This document shows, piece after piece, positions 34,608-45,379 of a stretch of 64,000 bases of DNA. The position numbers and the translations under genes were made by a program. Source of the DNA: Fremontodendron californicum (lineage: Eukaryota > Streptophyta > Magnoliopsida > Malvales > Malvaceae); NCBI GenBank assembly GCA_030761205.1, contig JAULJL010000025.1, positions 9,677,501-9,741,500 of the forward strand. The letters are read 5' to 3'. Below the pieces are notes generated by a model, which searched no databases, was not told where the DNA came from, and saw only the letters and a list, made by a program, of their open reading frames with translations. Position 1 is the first letter of the stretch; every line of letters starts with the position of its first letter.

Positions 34608-35856
34608 CTAGAATGTTTCCCCTCGCTTCGCTAGGGACTTTAAGTTTTTTATATAATTTTAATTATATTATATAGTATATATTTAAATATTTTTAATATA
34701 AAAATTAAATCTTTTTCACAAATAAAAACAAATTATTACTAAATTAATTTTAAATAAAAAAATAAATCTATAAAGTTGAATTTTTTAAAATCAAACGATA
34801 AATTTATCAAAAAATAAACCTTAAGTCAATTTTTTGACCAATCAAATTTCACTTTCTTTAATTGTAAGAGTCTAAACCCACCAATAACTCATGCTAATAT
34901 ATTTTTTTTCTTCTCAAAAAAAATAATTGCAAAATCGTTTTTTCACATAAACTTTTTTCTATTTCCTTATTAGTAATAATTTATTATATAATAATAGATA
35001 ATAAATACTTTTAATTTATTGATTCATTTTATAATTCTTTGAAGAAAAAAAATTCTGTCTTGATTACACGTTTTTCAAAACAATTATTCTCTTTTCTTAC
35101 TAACAATTATTTATTATTATGATAATAAATAATAAATATTTTTGATTTATTAGTTAATTTTGTAATTGTTCTAAATTTTTTTATCACAAATAGGGATGGT
35201 AGCGGATCGTATATTAACAACTTTTTAAATATCCGAATCTGAATTAGCTTAATTTATCTAAAATTTGAATCTGTTTATTATTTGCTTACTATCCGAATCC
35301 ACATCCAATTTAAAGAGCAATATTCGTCGGATATCTGAATTCGCTAAATATCCAATTTTATTAAATCATTTTTTTTAAATATAAATAAATAAAAACTAAA
35401 TATGTAAATGGATATCAAATTTGGATATCCGAATTCTTTATTCGCACAAATATAGTGGATTCAGATAATGAATTCGAATATTCGACACTATCCGAACCAA
35501 AATCAAAGTGGATTCGGATAATAGACATCCTAAGGTTCATATCCGAATCCGCAAATTACCCGAATCCGCAATATTCGAATCTAAAAATAACCGATCGAGT
35601 AATATCGGATCTTCAATTTTTTAAATCCGCAAATTATCCGAATCCGAGAAAACTGAATGAATCACAAAAAATAAAAAAATTTATTTCCTTATTAATAATT
35701 ATTTTATATAATAACTATAAATTATAAATAGTTTTAGTTGGTTAACCCATTTTATAATTTTTGAACAAACTGAATAAAAATGCCAGGTGTCACTCCCTGG
35801 CTTTCTTCTTGCTACAGTATCTCCTCAGAGGATACTTTTACTATATAAGTTATAGA
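34608..35856 (-). mobile_element. Non-autonomous Helitron, 1249 bp
   Basis: On the minus strand the element starts TCTATAACTTATATAGTA and ends with hairpin CCCTAGCGAAGCGAGGG (7-bp arms, one mismatch), eight bases, then CTAG. The flanking bases are A before TC and T after CTAG, the A/T target expected for Helitron insertion. No Rep/helicase coding is present. The interior carries a 500-bp ATCCGAAT word-repeat block and AT-rich filler. Start and end were assigned from the known terminal rules and not from comparison with other copies. Confidence 0.7.
35190..35690. repeat. ATCCGAAT/ATTCGGAT word-repeat block
   Basis: Dense ATCCGAATC, GGATATCCGAATTC and ATTCGGATAATA words on both strands, giving many small inverted repeats. 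Probably a foldback-type element nested in the Helitron. Open frames here are chance products. Confidence 0.65.
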
Positions 35857-38138
35857 TAAAATTTTAATTAAATTAACAATCACAAATAAATTTAAATTGA
35901 ATCACATTAAATAATAATTTTTTATATTTTAATATCGTAAGTAAATAAATTTAGTGTTAAAATCGAATCACTATAATAAATTATGCAAAATATAAGATGA
36001 ATTGAGACACAACACAAACAGAATATAAGGAAATAATTAAAACACGACACGAAAAATAACATTAACATGAGCACGACACGAATACACGAACATGTCAAAA
36101 TCTATATAAAGCGAATTATTAACGTGTAAAAATTTATGTAAATTTATTATATTATGAACACACACAAAAATAACACGAACACGTCACGAACACAAATTTT
36201 TTTTAAATTGAATTACTATAACAAATTATGCAAAAAATATTATGAATTAAGACACGAGACGAACAGGCAAATTTTTTTTTAAATTGAACCACAATGACAA
36301 ACTATGCAAAATATGAAATAAATTGACACACAAGAACAAAACATAAGAAAAATAATTAAAACACAACACGAAAAATAACATGAATATTGCACGAATATAC
36401 GAACGTGTCAAAATATACATAAAACGAATTATGAACTTATAAAAAATTATATAAATTTATAATACTTTAAACACATCAAAAAATAACACGAACATAAACA
36501 TAAAAAATTTTCTCATATATATTTTTTTATTATTATTTTTTTTTAAATGACACATGTCAACATCGAAGCAATAACTAAGAGTCGACACGTGCAGTTACAA
36601 TTATATATATGCTAGATGGGGGCAACAGCCGCCATCCTGCTCGCTAATTTCGTCCATGCATACAAATCATTGCCATGCCATTTGCCCTTGGTAGTAACGT
36701 GTACAAATAGCATAACAGATGGACGCAAAGGTGAAAATTTTTAAGTTAAAAATTAAAATAAAAAATTAATAAAAAAGTAGTTTTTACTTGCAACAATTTT
36801 TATTCCCTAATAATATAACTATGAATTAATAGAAGTGTACTAGTATGTAGCTAAGTTTTTTGATACAATATTTAAGATTATTGTAAATTGAGTATTAGCT
36901 TAGATAATATGCATGTTAATGATAAAAAAAATTTGAAGATTGCAGGTTCGATATGATTTAGACACGTAATATCTTTTTCAAATGAGATAATTAATAGAGA
37001 TTGAGATGTTATGAATAGATTAAGAAATTCAAAAAAAATATTATTATTTAGGAAACTTTCATTAAAAAATCAAAACGTCACACATGCAAAGTTAAGATTG
37101 GTTCAAGATTCGCTATTATTGATAGAACCTTATAAAAAACGATTTTAATAATTATATCTCATTTTATAATAAAAAATCGAATGAAATAAACCAACAAAAA
37201 ATTTGACATATATAAAAAATTTCAACAGTTGAACCAAATTAAAAAAATTTAAACTCGAGACCTTAAGATTCTATGATCTCCTCCTTGTCATTAAAACAAG
37301 ACTTTATTGATACTAATTAACCCATTTAACTTATAGTAGTTAATAATTTAATCTCATATAGGAATCAAGTATTTTATAAATATTTTTAGTTTATTTTCTT
37401 CTCAAATTCATTTTAAATTCCCACATCAATCTTTTTATTTATGTTTTTCCGAGGCAAAATCAAATATTTTACAAATTTTTTAATTTATGAACCTGGCTGA
37501 ATCAGATTTGGATTGAATCTAAAAAAGTATTAATAGCTCAAATGCTTGCTTAGACCCTGGCCCATTATTCGAACCCAATTTCTGTGTAGACTCGTTCAAT
37601 TATTAAATTATACAACCATGGTCCACCTAAACTCTTCCAACTAACTTTTTTTTTTCAAAATAATGTAATATTTTTTATTTTCTTTTATTATGGTTTAAAA
37701 AATAATTAATTTAGCATATTTTTTAATATTCACACTTACAATATTATACATATTTATCATTTTTTAAAACATAAATTATATGATATATATAAAAAATATT
37801 ATATATATTATATAGATGTCATGCTGAGCCAAATCGAACTTAATCATTAAATATTGGAGTCAAAACCCAACACTTTTATTAAATGAGGCTCATATTTTGT
37901 TCAGACTCATTTAACATATTTGATATTTTTCTTTAAACTCCTCTAAATATTAGATGAATCTTCGAACACGAGTAGCTCAATCTTTAGACAAGTCTATATC
38001 TTAATTTTAATGACCTTTAAAAGTGCAATATATATATATGTGTGTGTGTATAAACCAGAATTCTGACACTCACTTTGTGAGTGAAAATATATTTTTTAAA
38101 AATAAATGAATTGTATTTAAAAAATTAAATATAAAAAA
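35857..38138. other. AT-rich intergenic stretch
   Basis: No gene is seen. It contains the ACACGA word-repeat block (36005-36510), an ACACGTGC G-box-like word near 36576, scattered AT filler, and a short TA/TG microsatellite at 38026-38052. Confidence 0.5.
36005..36510. repeat. ACACGA/CACGAC word-repeat block
   Basis: Two to three loose units with ACACGACACGAAAAATAAC, GAACATGTCAAAATCTATAT and TAACACGAACACGTCACGAA. Related CGTGT-type words (opposite strand) appear at 53425-53640 and 61600-63560. Confidence 0.7.
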
Positions 38139-39611
38139 TTAGTTTGTTACCCATGCGATGCATAGGTTAGTTTTATTTTTTATTTATTTAAATGTGTTCA
38201 CACATAAAAATTAGTATTTTTTTCACAATTATATATGAGTTTTTAAAATTTATAATATATAAAAATATAAAAACTTTACTATTATGATCATGAGCAAAAT
38301 TTTGAAGAAAAAAATGTGAAAAAATTTAAGAGATATTAGATATGTACCAAAAAGAGAAAAAAAAATTGAACATACATAAAATATTATTTTTTTTATAATA
38401 AGAACATAAAAAATATTGTTCAATGACCAATTAAATAATAAAAGAAATATTGACAACCTTTTAATAAATTACTATCTTGATCAAAATATTAAAAAGAAAT
38501 GAAAATATCAATCGTCAAATGAGTGACAAAGAAAAAAGAATTGAATAAAATAATGTCCAAAGATAAAATAATCTAAGTAAATAAATAATAATGCAAATTT
38601 TAAGATGATTAAATTGCATCACAACAAAAAGTTACATCCCAACAAAACTTAAATTTATCCATAAAAAAACAGTACTTCAAGACTTGGAATTGAGATTGTG
38701 AGCGCTACCAAACCTCCAATTCATGGTCATGGCTGGAACTACTGCTCCAATGCCATTGTATTTGTATTGTACGTAAAAAAAAAAAAAAATCCATTGGTTT
38801 CAATCAATTCAGATTACAGAAGATAACAGATGAATAATTACACAGAGTTAAAATAGCCTCACCCCAGAAGGGTATGAATATGTTGAATGAGTAGTTGTTG
38901 GGCAATTAAGTCATCAAAAGCCAACTTTCCAAGAGAACATCAAAATTTCTCAAATAGAATTATTGTTGGCTGCAAGCTCAAACATCCGATCTTGTCTATT
39001 GAATCATTTTGAGTACATGTCCCCAAGGCTATTAATCACCCATACATCTGATAGAATCCTGATACTTTTCAATTTCGCTTAAAACAGTTGTTTTTTCGTG
39101 TAATACATTAACATTAAGAACAGAGCAAACAAAAAAAACCATAAATAGAGAGAAGTTATGAATAAAATTATGTTGCTAATACTAAAATGATGAAAATCAT
39201 ATATATATATATATTGTAACAAACTTTTATTAAATTACATTTTTGACCAAAACGCTGAAAAGAAATTAAAATGATTAGGAAATGTGTGTAAAAAAAAAAA
39301 AAAACTAAAAAGTAATATCGAAAAATAAAATTAAAACTCAAAAAGTATTAACATACCTTTACTAAACTGTAATCTTGATCAAAATATCTTAAAAAATTGA
39401 AAATAATTAGTTTAGTTTGTTAAAAATAATAATTGAATAAACAATAATTTTGGAAGACGAAATTAAATCATAAAGAAACATTGACAAACTTTCGTATAAA
39501 TTTTAAAATAGTATATGAGTTGGATTTATATACAGTTAGCAACAAAGAAGACGGAGTTAACCTGAATCTTGTATTTGTTAGCAATCCAATTATTTCATAT
39601 ATATAAATAGA
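38139..39611 (-). mobile_element. Helitron 3' terminus; 5' end uncertain
   Basis: On the minus strand: hairpin CCTATGCATCGCATGGG (7-bp arms, one mismatch), TAACAAA, then CTAA at 38139-38142 followed by T. This is a textbook Helitron 3' end. A possible 5' end, TCTATTTATATATATG, ends at 39611, but the base outside it is not the expected A, so the length is provisional. The interior has no Rep/helicase motif. Confidence 0.5.
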
Positions 39612-40125
39612 AGTTTAGTTAAGAAAAAAAAATACTTCCCGTACTTTTTAAAATTTAAAATTTGTATTACAATTTAATCTTGATTTTAAATAAATAGTGT
39701 TATGTATATAATAACTCAAAATCAAGTAGTAATTCTTGGATAACAATTAAGATGATGAATTTTTTATATTTTTTAAATTTAATCTTGATTTTAAAAGGAT
39801 AGTTCTATTTATTTAATTATTTTAAATCTAAACTGGTTAAAATAAATTTGATATCGTATAACTAAAAAAAGTAAAAATCAAGACTTGTTGTAAAAAATCA
39901 GTAAAAAGATATAGTCTAAAATGAAACCAACACTTATTATTAAAAATAACATAAAGTTGATAATGTTAGATTTTATTTTTAAATTTTGAGATTTAATGAG
40001 TTGATAAATATAATTTTATTTAGGCTTATCCCAAGTGTCATTAAAAAGAAATGTCCATGTCAGAATCCATGTAACTCATGTATCTTGTTTTATTTTATAT
40101 ATATATATAGAGAGAGAGAGAGAGT
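39612..40125. other. AT-rich spacer with TA/GA microsatellite
   Basis: No gene is seen. It ends in a TA run followed by (GA)n at about 40096-40124, directly before a MITE. Confidence 0.5.
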
Positions 40126-40310
40126 AATTATTTGGTATAATGGTAGTGGAAACATTTTAACTCCACAAGCGGGTTACGAGGTTGTCACATATTTCACTTC
40201 TTTTTGTAATTATTTTTTTTTATTTTATTATTATACTCTAAGGGTATGTGTCACAAATGTTAACGCTGCTTGTGGAGTCTAAAAACTCCATCGACAGTGT
40301 ACCAGATAAT
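40126..40310. mobile_element. Short MITE, member 1
   Basis: The two ends are inverted copies over about 65 bp. The left has TTATTTGGTA, TTTTAACTCCACAAGC and TGTCACATA; the right, reverse-complemented, has TTATCTGGTA, TTTTAGACTCCACAAGC and TGTGACACATA. It shares the TTTTAACTCCACAAGC core with the larger element at 40578. An AAT trinucleotide run follows. Confidence 0.65.
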
Positions 40311-40531
40311 AATAATAAGAATAACAATAATAATAATAATAATAATAATATATAATGGGTAATCTTTTTAAGTAGGTAGTTTTTTAGAAAAGTGGATAAT
40401 TTTTTTGAAGATTAGGTGATTTTTTAAACGTAAATAAATAACTTTTTTATCAAAAATATTAAAAGACATAATTTTCTTTATTTAAATTTTTGATTTTATA
40501 ATTTTATTTGGTTGTTTTGTACTTTCACCAA

Positions 40532-40568
40532 CTGAATTGGTGTCACTTAACTCGTGACACCAACTCAG
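40532..40568. repeat. Strong hairpin
   Basis: CTGAATTGGTGTCAC and GTGACACCAACTCAG form a 15-bp stem with one mismatch around a 7-base loop. It stands just left of the second MITE and is not part of its terminal repeat. A terminator role is not implied in this plant context. Confidence 0.7.
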
Positions 40569-40577
40569 TCACTCATT

Positions 40578-40977
40578 TTATCATGTACACTGGCGATGGA
40601 CATTTTTAACTCCACAAGCTGGGCTTACATTTTTTCGTAACTTTTTATATGATTTATATTTATACAAACCGACCGTCGGATTTAACAATATAATCATACT
40701 CGTCGTGCATGTAAAGTTTCGAATCAATCTGATATCCTTATCATGTCGATCGAGAATACTGTCTTTTTCAGTATATATTTAACGGTCGAAAGTTTTACGT
40801 CGGAACAAATAGTTAAATATTTTTAATTTACTCGAAACTCGACGTGCATGATCTACGTGAATAAAACACGTAATACGACTGTCGGATTAAAAAAATATAA
40901 ATCGTACAAAAAATTACGGAAGGATGTAAGCCCCGTTTGTAGAGTTAAAAATGTCCACAGCCAGCGTACGAGATAAT
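40578..40977. mobile_element. MITE, about 400 bp, member 2
   Basis: Terminal inverted repeats of about 75-80 bp: left CGATGGACATTTTTAACTCC and GGGCTTACATTTTTTCGTAA; right, reverse-complemented, CTGTGGACATTTTTAACTC and GGGGCTTACATCCTTCCGTA. The interior has GTCGGATTTAACAATATAAT and ACGACTGTCGGATTAAAA, also partly inverted. Non-coding. The superfamily is not assigned. Confidence 0.75.
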
Positions 40978-40978
40978 A

Positions 40979-40980
40979 AT

Positions 40981-41020
<40 letters not shown>
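40979..41020. repeat. TA microsatellite
   Basis: Uninterrupted TATATA run right after the MITE. Similar TA runs lie at 42462-42500, 49388-49407, 49427-49445 and 49521-49548. Confidence 0.9.
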
Positions 41021-41021
<1 letters not shown>

Positions 41022-41247
41022 AATTCAATTTTTTCCTTCACCAAATTAAAAAAAAAATTGTAGGTAAAATTTAATATAAATTTACCAAAGGAAAAAACAT
41101 TGAATTTATCTTTTTACACCTTAATAAAAATTCAATAATTTCATAAAGATACCAAGTTAGAGAAAAGAAAAAAAAAAAGCAAAAATGGTTATCCATACAA
41201 TTAATTTTATCCATAATTCTTTTTTATTATATTTTATCTCACATGGA

Positions 41248-42460
41248 CAAAATAAAGTTTTTTATCTTAATATTGCTGTTTTTATTTTTATTTATCAAAA
41301 TATCGTTGGTTTGAAATTATTTTCTAAAATTCGCTCTTTTGTTAACTAGTTGGGAAATCGCCATAATCCATGGCGATTTCCCAATGATAAATTTTATTTA
41401 AAAAATAAAAATAAAAGTTGGGTTCATATATATATATATTTTATGTTTGTTTCTTTTTTTTATTCCTTTAATATATATATATATATATTTATTCTTTTAA
41501 AATATGGACTGAGCCTATGTATCGTATCAACACCACATTTGATTGCCCAAGTCCGACCCGACTCGAAATATGGACCTCAAATTTTGTCCAAGCCCGTTTA
41601 GGCCCCCGTCCCTATTCTTTTTTTCTATTTTTTTTTAAAATATATATTTATTATTTAATCTTTAATAAGTTTATATATTTTTCTTTTATTAAGTTGTTAA
41701 ACATGTACAACTTAACATATTTTTTAAAGTTTACACTATAATATTATATATATTTAATTTTTATATGATATAAATTACATAATATATATAAATATAAATA
41801 ATATATTATTTAATTAGAAAACGGGCTGGGCTCGGGTCTAGAATGTTGGAGCTAAGGCCCCGCCCATATTTTAAACGGGCTTAGACGGGTAGCCCGACCC
41901 TTACCACCATGTAGACCTATCCAAGAGCCGGGCTACCCGTCCAAGCCCAAAGGCTCGCTCATATTTGGGGGGGCCTGGACAAAATTATTAGGCCCGAAAA
42001 ATGGGTTTGGCCAGAAAAGTTAGGCCTGTTTAAAATATGGGCCGAGCTTTGGCTCCAACATTCAAGGCCCGAGCCCAGCTCGGCCCGTTTTCTAATTAAA
42101 TAATATATTATTTATATTTATATATTATGTAATTTATGTCATATAAAAATTAAATATATATAATATTATAGTGTAAACATTAAAAAATATGTTAAGTTGT
42201 ACATGTTTAACAACTTAATAAAAGAAAAAAATATAAAATTATTAAAGATTAAAGATTAAAGATTAAATATATATAATTTAAAAAAATAGAAAAAAAAATA
42301 ATATGGGCGGGTCTAAACGGGCTTGGACAAAATTTGAGGCCCATATTTTGGGCCGGGCCCACTTGGATAAGCAAATGTAGTGTTGATACCATACATGGGC
42401 CCGATCCATATTTTTAAAAAAATATATATATTTTAAAAGAATAAAAAAAAAAGAAACAAA

Positions 42461-42504
<44 letters not shown>

Positions 42505-42805
42505 CCTCAAGGAAATTATTCATAATTTGTGAAGTATTCCCTTTGAAAATCGTCACTCATGGTGACAATTTTTCAAGGTAAAAAAAAAAAATTAAATTAA
42601 GTTGAAAAATCGCCACGACCCATGGCAGATTTTTCAACTTTGTTTTTTTTAAAAAAATAAAATTTACCGTTAGAAAATCGTCATGAGCCATGGCGATTTT
42701 CCAACTGGTTAAAAAAAACGGATTCTGAAAAATAATTTGAAACCAACGATATTTCGATAAATAAAAATAAAATAAACTATATTTAGATAAAAACAGGACA
42801 AAATT
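41248..42805. mobile_element. Large imperfect palindrome / foldback element
   Basis: Two arms of roughly 690 and 800 bp pair around 41950. Paired landmarks include AAATATCGTTGGTTT (41297) with AAACCAACGATATTT (42742), CAAATTTTGTCCAAGCCCG (41578) with its complement at 42317, TTAAGTTGTACATGTTTAA (42191) with its complement near 41700, and ACGGGCTGGGCTCGGG (41821) with its complement near 42075. The middle holds a further hairpin of GGGCTTAGACGGGTAGCCCG (41877) with CGGGCTACCCGTCCAAGCCC (41931). GGGCC/GGCCC words dominate the centre. No transposase is present. Confidence 0.8.
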
Positions 42806-43719
42806 ATATAATTTCCATCATTTTCTTTCTTTTTCCTTTTCTCTCGATTTTCTTTTTCTAGAAAACTAATTGTATGCTTATTAAAATTGTGACAGTCATA
42901 TCTTAATCACATCATTTTAGAAAGAACAGTAATTGTAGTTTTCTTTCCCTTTATTTTTATTCCCGTATTCCTTTTCTATCTCATATTTTTTTTCTAATAT
43001 TCATTTTTTTCGTATTTTATCAAATCCTTTTTGTTCCAAGTCACTTTCTTTATGCTTAGTTAATTAAAACATTGATCATAATGTTAACTCAAACTCCAGT
43101 GTTGAGAATATTAACAAAATTGACTAAATTAATTGTCAAATAATCACTTATTGGGGTTTTTAACAATATCCTAATATATTAAAAACTTATTTCCCAAACT
43201 ATTGTACTTTTTAACTTAAAAATTCCCAATATCTTATAATTTTGTCTTTTTTTTTCCTTTCTTTTTATCGTAAAGAATTTCTTTTTGTTACAAACCCTAA
43301 CTTGCGCCTCTTTCTCTCTTTCAATTTTCTATAAGCTTCCTCCTTTTCAAATTTCCAAAGACTTGAACCTTTTTTTTCACATAAAAAGTTAATAAAATAT
43401 GAATTTTTATATTGAAATTTGAATTGAAATAGAAATTAAAATAACAAGATCATAGATTCAATTTGCAAATTATAACAACATAAAATCTTGATCATCGTGG
43501 ATTGATTTTAGAAAACTTTCTTTGAAAATATCTTCATTTTTAGAATGTTATTTTTTTTTATCTGTATGAAATTTGCTTGATCAATCATGCCATCTCTATA
43601 ATTTCATTTCTTATCAGGTTTATTATTGTTTGGCCTTTTTCCCCCCTTAAAACTCAAAAGTTAGGTTCATACTTTTTACATACACATTACACTTTCGATG
43701 AAATTTGCTTCATCTTTTA
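42806..43719. other. Intergenic stretch with a promoter-like segment
   Basis: AT-rich with no open gene. At 43292-43300 there is AAACCCTAA (telo-box word), followed by a CT-rich stretch with GCGCCTCTTTCTCTC, which looks like a plant leader. No start codon with a meaningful frame follows before the copia element at 43725. Possibly a promoter relic. Confidence 0.35.
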
Positions 43720-43724
43720 ACTTT

Positions 43725-44795
43725 TGTTAACCGTAATATATTAATCTGAATTTAATAAAATAAAATTCAATACTTTATAAACATATAATTAAAAAATGAA
43801 ATGCTAGTTACTAATGAAATGCTACTTACTAATAAAATCAATACTTGAAATATATATATACGAACTTGAACTTGCATGTAATAACATATTACATAAAATT
43901 GAATATAAAGAACACTTATAGAATTTATTCGAATACAAAATCAATATCGAGTCAAGGTAGAACCTCTGACTTTAAGACGAATTTTGCCTGTCACTTAAGT
44001 GCTTACAGTATAGATACAAATCGTCTCCGAGGTCTCCTCGATAATATTGCAGTCGATATCACAGTCGAAAGCAACACAGCAAACCAGAAATGCACGACTC
44101 TCTCTCAACACAAAAAAGAATACCGGAGGAAGAGAAGAAAATTTTAGAGTTAATTAGTGAATAAAACATACACTGGAAGTCTATATTTATAGAATAACAT
44201 AAGTCTGTTTGGACAGACAAAGCCTTTGACACGAACCGGTTTGGTCAAAGTCCAAACAAGCATTCAAAAATCGAACAGATCTTTTCAGTCTAGTCCGAAA
44301 AAACATGAAATAATCAGACAAGTCACTTGGTTGAAAGGTACTGGTTCGGTCAAAAACCAAATTGGCAGGTTGGTCTGGTTGATTGAGTTGGTTCGGTTTG
44401 AACCAAAAAAATAAGTCGATTGGGTAGTAAAAAATTAATTACTGACCCAAACTAGCCCAGCCCAACTCGACGCCGCGCGTGTGGTAGCCCAAGTTTGTGT
44501 AGGTCCTCACTCTTCACAAAAACTTAGGTGCCCTTGGGGTCTATCCCAACATGGAACACTAGCCTATATAAACAATAAGCTAAAGCCTTTCTTTGTTCAA
44601 TTTGGGATTGCTTACAAAACACAACTTCAACCAACTTTCTTCCTCTTCAAGTGATGTTTATGAAACCAACTTCTCATTCAATATTGATATCAATTGTGTA
44701 TATTAATTATACACTGTGTATCTACTAACGACAACCTATGTATTGGTATACGTATTTCGTATTTATACACAAAAATAAATCATTGATATCCAACA
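43725..44795 (-). repeat. 3' LTR of the copia element
   Basis: 1071 bp, minus-strand ends TGTTGGATATC and GGTTAACA. It matches 49613-50627 throughout, with scattered substitutions and an extra segment near 43810-43900 that accounts for the length difference. It contains a minus-strand TATA word near 44181. Confidence 0.92.
44181..44193 (-). promoter_or_regulatory. LTR TATA-box candidate
   Basis: Minus-strand CTATAAATATAG in the 3' LTR. The equivalent in the 5' LTR is CTATAAATAC at 50011-50020. The position within the LTR fits a core promoter upstream of R. Inferred from sequence only. Confidence 0.45.
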
Positions 44796-44806
44796 ATCCC
44801 CCACAT
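44796..44806 (-). promoter_or_regulatory. Polypurine tract of the copia element
   Basis: Minus-strand ATGTGGGGGAT directly precedes the 3' LTR start TGTTGG. It fits the plus-strand primer site. Confidence 0.7.
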
Positions 44807-45379
44807 GAATGGAAATTGTCTAATTAAAATGACGAACTGACTCGGAATATGAGAGAGAATAACTTTGAAGAGTTATTGCATCAGGATAGGTAGCTTTTGG
44901 CTTTGAACCTTCCATAAGGATAACTATCGGATTTACTCGTCTAACTAGTGAACATGATGTCTTGAACTATTCAGCCTTTCGTGTAAACCAAGAAAATAGA
45001 TATCACGCAATTCCTCTTCGAACATCTTTGGTTCTCACGATTATGTTCATTTTGGTTCCGAACACGTCCTAGTTTCTATGAGTACTCTAGAGAATTTAGC
45101 CTAATCAATTCTCATAGAAATGGCAACGTTTCATACTCATTATATGTGATTTCTTATCAAGAGTATCCTGCAATACCCCACTTGATTTTATCAAGTTATA
45201 AGAATCATTAAAAGCATAACTTATCCTAACGTCTTTGCAGGCAGCACTAATTCATCATAGGAATGGATTAGAGTATTTAACTCTTTTAGTGCTCACACTA
45301 AGTTAACATAATTCGGTTGTCCCTTTGAACCTAGATCTTGGGTCTCCAGTCAACTAGGTTGGGTTGCCATTATATAACT

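Noticed and set aside
44226..44414. Small plus-strand frame inside the copia LTR
   Set aside because: LTR sequence. The counterpart in the other LTR is not conserved as a frame.
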